Assembly (NCBI GenBank): GCA_009193035.1
Contig: SWDT01000071.1
Coordinates: 1 to 64,000, forward strand
Length of the DNA stretch: 64,000 bases
Origin: Halicephalobus mephisto
Lineage: Eukaryota; Nematoda; Chromadorea; Rhabditida; Panagrolaimidae
Direction: 5' to 3'
The notes under the pieces are model-generated. The model did no database searches and was not told where the DNA came from. It was given only the letters and a program-made list of their open reading frames with translations. The position numbers were made by a program, and so were the translations under genes. This document shows, one piece after another, positions 57,064 to 64,000 of the stretch (the stretch's first letter is position 1; every line of letters starts with the position of its first letter).

Positions 57064-57817
57064 TTACTGGAGGAGACGAAGAGCTTCGTCAATTTCAGCC
57101 ATGATGGCGCTCGTCGAAGCACGGATCTGAAGAAAATATTTACAATCAAACAATGCTGAAAAATAACCTACAGAAGCGACAGTGTGAGTGGAGTCAATGG
57201 CTTCTTCGGTTTTCTCGAGGATTTCCTTCACCTCAATTCCAAGTTTTTCCTGTTGGTCCTGAAGTTATGTTAATTCACTCAACGGATATCAGGAGACTTA
57301 CTGAGATCCCAGAAAGAATTTCCTCATATCGGGATAAAGCTAACAAGGTAGGGGTTATCCGGTCACTGGTGTCGAACACAGCACTGACTTGCTTGAAGAC
57401 TTCCTCTGGAAACCGTTCCGTCATTATGGTCAGAGTCCTCATGGAATGAGTTGTTTCCAATACGGCGTCATCAAGGGTGGAAGAACGAGAAGTTTTTTCA
57501 GGAACATATCGATCTTGTTTGTCACTTTCACACCGACGTTTACTGCTACCCTAAAATCAAATTCCCACATCAACCTGTCATAAGACAACTTACCAAATCT
57601 TTCCTCTGATCGTTAGAATCGAAATAGTTGTGATTAGAGTCGAAAAAACGCTGATCGTTGTTGTCCATGCTGCCGGCGGAATCTGATTGGGAGTCCGTAG
57701 ATGGAGTGAAGGCACGGAAACTCGTCAACGGAGAATTGAACTGGACACGCTAAACAACAAAAATTACAAAACGCATAAAAAAGTAAAAAATTAGGGAAAA
57801 CAAACCCTCTCTGCCAT
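57064..57817 (-). CDS. Small coiled-coil protein, unidentified
   Basis: Five exons (57817-57806, 57749-57594, 57550-57302, 57258-57172, 57126-57064), each keeping phase 0, give 188 residues. The first exon encodes only MAER. Residues 5-75 are polar (TPSTDSQSDSAGS, repeated FDSN). From about residue 85 onward the sequence is helical with heptad-like spacing (LDDAVLETTHSMRTLTIMTERFPEEVFKQVSAVFD, then EILEKTEEAIDSTHTVAS). It ends EIDEALRLLQ. It resembles subunits of small coiled-coil complexes such as BLOC/BORC, but no specific match was recognised. All introns are 43-85 nt with canonical ends, which supports it as a real gene. Confidence 0.7.
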
Positions 57818-58550
57818 AGAACAGTAAGCGATCCAGAAAAAAGAAAAAATAAAATTGAAATCAAACGACTCGCGCTGCAGGTTTTCGTTTCGAAACCAAA
57901 CTCGGTCTACTGTACTGAATGCCGTGCTGATGTTGATTAATTTTTTAGGCTTTCTTACTGCAAACAAAATACTCATTTTTTCGTTTTATTTTTGTTTTTT
58001 TAAATATTTTTTATGTTCACCAATATTCTAATATATAATTGTCGGATTTTAAGAATGCAAAAAAGATTTATATTCCTTATAATCCTGGTCAAAAAGCTTG
58101 CAACTTCATCTAGGAAGAATGTTTCTAAAAATTAATTCCAAAATAGTTAATACTACGAATCAACTTATGTAAAATAAAAATTACCAAATATATTATTTTA
58201 GTTTCTATCTTGTTCTGGAAATTTGTGGCAAGATCATTTTATAAAAAATTTCATTTTTAACTTTTTTATTGAATGTAAGATTACAAAGTCGCTACTTAAA
58301 ATCGAAATTGTAAGCTACTTTGCTTCTTATTAAATTCTGGTAATTCGTATCGAGGGAATTTAGCAACAATGTTCATTTTTTATTTTATAACAGCACGATC
58401 AATCGCGAAATCGTGTAGATTATGCAACAATTGTCGCGCAAGTCAAGTGTCTCGTAGGCTACTTTAGTTCAACAAGTTCCGGATATTTGTCTCGAGAGAA
58501 TTTTGTGAAAATCTATAATAATACACTTTTTTAATATTTTTTGTTTAATA
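57818..58550. other. Intergenic, no feature seen
   Basis: AT-rich DNA upstream of the coiled-coil gene and before the first MITE. A run cgatcaatcgcgaaatcg near 58397 is locally palindromic. Confidence 0.5.
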
Positions 58551-58720
58551 CAGTCGAACTTGGATATAAGATACTCCGTTGGGATCGGGGAAAGCGTATG
58601 TTATAAGAAAGGATATGTTATATCAGGGGTATATTTGAAGGCAGACTAACCAAACTCACTCATACCGTATGCTATAACAAGATATGTAATAGCAGGAGTA
58701 TCTTATATCCAGTTCTACTG
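58551..58720. mobile_element. TA-flanked MITE, copy 1
   Basis: Terminal inverted repeats CAGTCGAACTTGGATATAAG and its slightly diverged partner (cttatatccagttctactg) are flanked by TA on both sides. The interior repeats 'gtatgttataagaaaggata'-like motifs. This fits a Tc1/mariner-type MITE of 170 bp. Confidence 0.8.
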
Positions 58721-58747
58721 TATTTCAAGTTTAGAGATTTCGAAATA

Positions 58748-58849
58748 CAGTCGAACTTAGATACAAGATATCCCCTTGGGATCGGCCAAAGTGTATGTTA
58801 TAAGAAAGGATATATCATAGCTGGGATATCTTATGTCCAAGTTATACCG
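58748..58849. mobile_element. TA-flanked MITE, copy 2 (shorter)
   Basis: Begins cagtcgaacttagataca and ends in a diverged reverse complement (tatgtccaagttataccg), about 100 bp long. It shares the internal gtatgttataagaaagga motif with the element 27 bases to its left, but lacks the middle ~70 bases. Confidence 0.7.
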
Positions 58850-58925
58850 TTTTTTTTTAATTTTTAAAAACTTATTTAATATTAATTTATTTTTAAAATT
58901 TCGTAATTTTAGTTTTAATTTTTAG

Positions 58926-59524
58926 GAGTAATTTATTCGGAAATGAATAAAGATAAAATGGAACAATTAATTCCCCAGCATGTGGTTGGATTTTCTTCAA
59001 AGATTGTTCCAGGATTTCAGGAGACTAGATTCCATGTCGGATGGTCTTCAATGACGATACAAAGTTATCCAATATGGTTTTTTTCAAATTTATAACAATT
59101 TTCGGAAAAATTTTATTTTTTATAATTTTTAATAATTTCGAAGAATTTTATTTTTTATAATTTTTAATAATGTTTGAAAGAATTTTATTTTTTTTTAAAT
59201 GTTTAATAATTTCGGAGAATTTTATTTTTATTTTAATTTTTAATAATTTTTAGAAGAATTTTATTTTTTATAAATTTTAATAATTTCGAAGAATTTTATT
59301 TTTCTTTTAATTTTTAATAATTTTCGGAGAAATTTCTTCTGTTTGACAAATTGCGTTATTTTGTGTTAGAGTTTATAAAGAATTATATTTTCACTTGATC
59401 TCCGAACCAGGAGAACTGTCATTATCTCGGGAAGAAGAAAATTATTGCCGGAGCAAGTTGGAATCAATCTCCGAGATGGCCATACGACTTGTTCTGTCAT
59501 ACCAAGTCCGATCTGACGAATAAA
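58926..59524 (+). other. Possible coding exons of an unidentified plus-strand gene
   Basis: The stretch from an acceptor at 58925 reads EQLIPQHVVGFSSKIVPGF then QETRFHVGWSSMTIQ. A second stretch, 59411-59524 (acceptor aaccag, donor gtttgt), reads ENCHYLGKKKIIAGASW then NQSPRWPYDLFCHTK. The residue composition looks like real protein in the middle of AT-rich repeats. The phases of the two do not join simply, the 5' end is not found, and the region between is minisatellite. I do not recognise the family. Confidence 0.35.
59085..59340. repeat. AT-rich minisatellite
   Basis: About five units of roughly 45-50 bp built on 'aatttcgaagaattttattt...taatttttaataa', with small length differences. Confidence 0.75.
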
Positions 59525-59880
59525 GTTTGTTCGGTTTTATCCTTTTTAGTTTTCAAATAGTTAAATTTTTAGAATTTTTTTTTACAACTTGATGATTTTA
59601 ATTGTTCTGTTTGGATAGACAAATTCGATTTCGACAATTTGTCAATTTTGAAGAAATTGATTCTTTTTTGACATATGATTTAAAAAAAAAGAAAATCATC
59701 CAATTTACAGTAAAAATGGCGATTTTAGATTATTTCGAAAAGATTTTCGTTTAAGACCACTTAATAAATTCTTTTTTTTGGTTTTTATTTCCTTAAAATT
59801 ACCTTGAATTTAATTATTTATGTAAAATTATTAAATTTTTCCGCGTTGAGATTTATAGAAGTTGATATTAAAATCAAAAT

Positions 59881-60232
59881 GAAATTTGCAGCTTGCTCGT
59901 AACATTCCGATAAATAGGTTAAAATGGAGGCAGAAAAGTTCGCAGCTTGCTCGCAACATTCTAATAAATAAGCCAACATGGAAGCAAAAAAATTTGCAAT
60001 TTGCTCGCAACATTTCGACAAATAGGTTAACATTTGGACAAATACGCCGACATTGAGCAGGAAAGTTTGCAGTTTGCTCGCAACATTTCGACAAATAGGT
60101 TAAAATGGAGGCAAAAAAGTTCGCAACTTGCTTGCAACATTCTAACAAATAAGCCAACATGGAAGCAAAAAAGTTCGCAGTTTGCTCGCAACATTTCGAT
60201 AAATAGGTTAACATTGGAATTAAAAGTAAATC
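59881..60232. repeat. 54-bp minisatellite with a 108-bp higher-order pattern
   Basis: About six to seven units of 54 bp (for example tttgcagtttgctcgcaaca, then ttcgacaaataggttaaaat and ggaggcaaaaaag). Alternate units differ in the same way (ataggttaa against ataagccaa; ggaggc against ggaagc), giving a dimeric 108-bp pattern. Since 54 is a multiple of three, open frames run through on both strands, including an 18-residue repeat MLTYLSKCCEQTANFFAS on the minus strand. Confidence 0.85.
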
Positions 60233-61010
60233 TGCAGCTTGCTTGCAGTCTTTAACTAGATCGGTCTACTCAATTGTTATGCAAAAATTTAATTTAATTT
60301 TTATATCGATTATTTTACAGTCCTCGATATCGAAAATGAAAATTATTCTTGTCAAAGTACTCTCGAACGGAAATTATTGCTTTTTCGCAAGACTTGAAAG
60401 TTGACGTTTCTTCTTTAATAATTTTGTAATTAGTCTCTCTACCTGGTCCTCGATATAAAATAAAATGTTTCATAGAAAGTGCAAACAAGTGCACTTGTCT
60501 CTCACGTCCATTGTTTTTGCTTCTTCTCGACGATTATTTTCCTTCTCGCGAATTTACAAGCCATCAATCGACAACTTTCTCTCGATCCTCAGGAGAAACA
60601 ATTCTGTTTTAGTAACAATTTTTTGAAGAACTTGATTTTTGAGAATTTTCATTTTTATAATTTTTTTAAAAATTTGCGAATTTTTATTTTAAAATTTCGG
60701 ATTTTTATTATTTTATTCGTTTTTTTATTCTCACGATGAAACTCGAAAGTGTCAAAAATTTCTGTCTCTTACGTAAGCAATAGATAGTCTTTCATCGAGG
60801 ATCGGATCGAGGAAGACGGATTTTAAAAATCCAATTGAAGATAATTATTAATTTTATTCTTTAAAATAAGTTTTATTTTCTTAAAATAAGTATTGTTTTT
60901 TTAATAAGTTTTATTTTTTTTAAATAAGTTTTATTTTTCTTAAATAAGTTTTATTTTTTTAAATAAGTTTTATTTTTTTAAATAAGTTTTATTTTTTTTT
61001 AAATTACTTT
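60233..61010. other. AT-rich region with a short simple tandem array
   Basis: An acceptor-like ttttacag at 60318 precedes a short open frame (to 60409) of uncertain meaning. Positions 60865-61005 are a tandem array of 'aaataagttttatttttt' units about 20 bp long. Confidence 0.5.
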
Positions 61011-61600
61011 TAATATCCTACAGTACTACACTGATACTGTAATAAAAAATTAAAAAACAAGGATTTTAAAAATTTTTTAATTAGAAAATTTAAAATTAAT
61101 TTCGAATTTAAGGATTCTTTAAAAAATTTTAGAATTTGAAATTTTGTGATTTTGGAAATTTCTATTGAATTTTGGAAGATTTTAAAAATTTTTGTATTTT
61201 TTTCTGACTTCGGAAGTTTATGTGAATCTGGAAATTTGTAGAATTTCCTACTGGATTCTGAAGAATTCTAAAAACTTCAAAAAACATTGATTTTAGATAA
61301 TTTAAAAATTTTCCTGAATTCTGAGAGATTCCAGAAATTTCTATAAGATTATAAAAAATTTTTATAAGATCTTTGACAATTTCAGAATTTCCAACTGGAT
61401 TCTGAAGAATTCTAAAAACTTCAAAAAACATTGATTTTAGATAATTTTAAAGTTTTAAGGTGTTTTTAGAATTAATAAATTTTTTTAAGTTACGAAAGAC
61501 CGGGAACTTTTAGAAAATCTCAAAATCTACTGAATTTTGAAAAATTCTAAAAACTTCTGTGGAATTTTAATTCTTAAATAATCATAACAGAAATCTACAG
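61011..61600. repeat. AT-rich tandem/direct repeats
   Basis: The segment 'ccaactggattctgaagaat...aaacattgattttagataat' occurs at about 61244-61305 and again at 61388-61447, a direct repeat about 140 bp apart. The rest is built of related 'gaaatttctagaattctg'-type units. Confidence 0.7.
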
Positions 61601-61870
61601 ACACGAATAGAATCACCAGAATCGTGCTGAGACCACTTGAATGTCTTCAAAAAATATACTTTTTTAATTTCTAAAAATTCGATTTTTTAAATATTTTTAT
61701 TGTATAAGTTATTACAGAAATTAGAATATTAGAAATATATACTATCGAAAATAAAAAATCGGAAATTTATGAAATAAGTTATAAATCAAAATTAATTTTT
61801 TAACTACGATTTCGAAGTTGATTTTGAAATTTGAAATTTAATTTCGAATTTATCTCTGTTGGGACTGAAA

Positions 61871-61958
61871 CTAGACTAGGAAGACAGGACTTGAAGCGAT
61901 GGCTTGAATATCAACAATCGTAGGATACTGTAAGCCATGAGTGACATTCTCGGTTGTC
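61871..61958 (-). other. Possible terminal coding exon, minus strand
   Basis: After a good acceptor (ttctacacag) the frame reads TTENVTHGLQYPTIVDIQAI then ASSPVFLV and stops at 61871. The composition is strikingly protein-like against an AT-rich repeat background. The upstream exon is not identified, and the opposite strand also has a short open frame here (TRLGRQDLKRWLEYQQS). Confidence 0.3.
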
Positions 61959-62039
61959 CTGTGTAGAAAATGTATAATAATCGTATATCTGTGTTTTATT
62001 GCAGTAGTGAAGATTATTAATATGCTTCTGTTCTCTATC

Positions 62040-62420
62040 TTAACAAGTTCGAACTTTGAAATACAGCTTTGGATTGATTTCGAACTTTGAAATACAACTT
62101 CAAAGTCAATTTTAAACTTTGAAATACAGCTTTGAAGTCGATTTCGAACTTTGGAATATAACTACAGATTGATTTTGAACTTTGAAATCAAACTTTAAAG
62201 TCCATTTTAAACTTTGAAATACAACTTCAAAGTCGATTTCGAAGTTTGATTTCGAAGTTCAAAATCGACTTTGAAATTAAAAATCAATCTGTAGTTATAT
62301 TCCAAACTTCGAAATTAACTTTGAACTTTGAAATACAACTTCAAAGTCAATTTTAAACTTTGAAATACAATTTCAAAGTTAATTTCGAACTCTGAAATTC
62401 AATTGATCTCTGAGTTTGAA
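62040..62420. repeat. Satellite of self-complementary ~32-bp units with a central inversion
   Basis: Units such as aactttgaaatacaacttca+aagtc are themselves partly palindromic (actttgaa...ttcaaagt). About ten units are visible. Around 62240 the array inverts: about 62150-62238 is the reverse complement of about 62242-62315, forming a near-perfect hairpin. Confidence 0.8.
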
Positions 62421-62709
62421 ATTTGAAAAACTCGAATTCGAATTAGATTGTTAAGTTTGAAATTTGGAAATCTCAAATTCAAAAATTGGAGACTTTGAAA
62501 AATCGACAATGCTGATCCTGACCTGATATCTGACAATTAGTATACATTTGCGTCATTTTTTTTAAAAATTTCATTATTTGAACAAAGCTTAAATTCCGTA
62601 ATTCCATATTCGTCATTGGCTTATTGTCTGTTCGATTGGAGTTGTTCAATAATTAGCTAGTTGATCGAAATAAAAAATATCCATGTCTTTCATCATCCTT
62701 AGGGGATTT

Positions 62710-64000
62710 TCAAGATTCTCTTTTTTTCCGATTTTGTTTTTTTTCGTCGAGGAAATCGGGGTCTTTCGTTTCTTCAAGTGCTAATTTTGATCCGGTGGAC
62801 AATTTGTCAACTGGAAATCCGGTCTGAGGTTTCATTGGCTCCGGAACATGTAGGATATTTTGCTTAGTTCTATCATGTTGTATTTTTAGTGATTTTTAAA
62901 TTAAAAAATAGAATTTTCGGAATTTGTTAAAAATTTCAGAAATATTCGGAAATTTTTAAGTTTCTGAAATTTTGAAATTTTCTGAAATTTTGTCGAAAGA
63001 TCCTCAATCTCATGAGAGGTTTCATAATTCATCAAAATTTTCATTTTTTCGAAAATTATGGAAATTTCTAGAATTCAGACGATTTTCAATTTTTCGAAAA
63101 TTTTTGAAGAGTTTTGAAACTTTCTGGGATTCTGTAGAACCTTCTAGAAGTTTACATAACCTTACTGAATTCTTCGCAATTTCATGAGAAGTTTCAGAAT
63201 CTATCAAAATTCAGATTTTGAAATTTTTATAAGAATTTCTAAAATTCAAAAACTTCTGAAATCTTCGAAAACTTTATGAAAATTTTATAAAAATTTCTGA
63301 AATTCAGAAAATTCCAACTTCTTCGAAAACTTTATGAAAATTTTATAAAAATTTCTGAAATTCAAAAACTTCTGAAATCTTAAAGGATGCTATAGAAGTC
63401 TTCGAAACCTGCTGAAATTCTGTAGAACCTTCTAGAAGTTTCCATAGCCTTACTGAATTCTTCGCAATTTCATGAGAAGTTTCAGAATCTATCAAAATTC
63501 AGATTTTGAAAATTTTATAAAAATTTCTAAAATTCAAAAGATTCCGACTTCTTTAAAAATTTTATGAAGATTTTCGAAATTTTCAAGAACAGTATAGAAA
63601 TTTATGGAATATTCTCGAATTCGGTAAATCCTTCCGAAATTATTTGAAATCAATAATTCTGTAAATTTTTAAAAATTCTCGAAATTTTCGAAATTCTCGA
63701 AAATTTTAAAATTCTTAAAATTTTCGAAATTCGTGTTGGGACAATTTCCTAAAAAATATTTCTTTTTTTTACAATTTTTCATAATAAATTAAAATTTTCA
63801 AAAATTTCTTTAAATCTGAAATTTTTATGATTTTTTAAAATTCAACATTTTCGAAATTTTAAATTTGATTTTGAAATTTAAAAAATTTCATATTTTTGAT
63901 TTTTAAATAATTGCTGATATTTTATTTTTATAACCTTTTTCGAATGTTTTATTTGTGGAAACTATGTAGCAACCTGAGCCGGATAAAATTCCACTCTCGA
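62710..64000 (-). CDS. 3' end of an unidentified gene entering from the right edge
   Basis: The last 27 bases of the window (64000-63974) read SRVEFYPAQ on the minus strand up to a gttgct donor. Exon 62862-62710 follows an acceptor (aactaag), continues in the same phase with QNILHVPEPMKPQTGFPVDK and then LSTGSKLALEETKDPDFLDE, and ends in a basic KKQNRKKRES tail before TGA. The joined peptide looks like a genuine C-terminus with a soluble, charged tail. The intron (62863-63973, 1.1 kb) is filled with AT-rich repeats. The family was not recognised and the N-terminus lies outside. Confidence 0.5.
62880..63900. repeat. Dense AT-rich direct and inverted repeats in an intron
   Basis: The block 'ctgtagaaccttctagaagttt...ttactgaattcttcgcaattt...tcagattttga' occurs at about 63130-63222 and again at 63420-63510. 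Units like 'aaaattttataaaaatttctgaaattcaaaa' repeat many times between. Confidence 0.75.

Noticed and set aside
59831..60214. 127-residue repeat protein with CCEQ motifs
   Set aside because: Produced by a 54-bp minisatellite that is open on both strands; no start context, splice sites or domain.
62040..62420. CRISPR-like array
   Set aside because: The units are contiguous and degenerate without unique spacers, and the organism is eukaryotic.

Overview
The window looks like a chromosome piece from a rhabditid, probably Caenorhabditis-like, nematode. The evidence is: AT-rich DNA, many tiny introns (about 43-50 nt) ending in TTTCAG-type acceptors, nematode-expanded gene families (DUF229, LARGE/B4GAT-like bgnt transferases, Sulfotransfer_2-type enzymes, a divergent nuclear receptor with a CCAC P-box), and a Tc3-type transposon whose transposase keeps an intron. 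No prokaryotic, organellar or viral backbone was seen. All assignments come from reading motifs by eye; no database search was run.

Left third (1-20,000). A very large inverted repeat, 1-2825 against 7860-10684, carries two intact copies of a bgnt-type glycosyltransferase gene plus a broken DUF229 fragment. Both arms end inside a pogo/Tigger-like element, and the left arm probably continues outside the window. The spacer holds a gene for a secreted Arg/His-rich peptide precursor and a piggyBac-like foldback element. To the right lie the full pogo-like element, a tRNA-derived SINE-like repeat, a Tc3-like element, a truncated nuclear receptor gene and a frameshifted bgnt pseudogene.

Middle (20,000-44,200). 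An intact mcm-10 replication gene (5 exons) is followed by three related carbohydrate sulfotransferase genes, two in inverted orientation, one with a decayed Merlin transposon in an intron. Next come a truncated DUF229 gene, a second inverted copy of the peptide-gene block (35,745-38,340), a third peptide gene (39,697-40,033), and a secreted Pro/Thr-rich protein gene.

Right third (44,200-64,000). This holds an SLC46-like MFS transporter, two paralogous type II membrane glycosyltransferase-like genes, a four-helix membrane protein, a small coiled-coil protein, and then about 6 kb of MITEs, AT-rich minisatellites and palindromic satellite DNA. Short exons of genes I could not identify are scattered there, including the 3' end of a gene entering from the right edge.

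The most interesting content is the three-member family of small secreted peptides: signal peptide, acidic propeptide, Lys-Arg cleavage site, and an extremely Arg/His-rich mature part. This is the architecture of an antimicrobial or other cationic effector peptide. I do not recognise the family. The copies sit in rearranged, gene-converted segmental duplications. Most of the rest is surface-glycan and secretory biology (glycosyltransferases, sulfotransferases), one replication factor, and transposable elements that probably drove the duplications.
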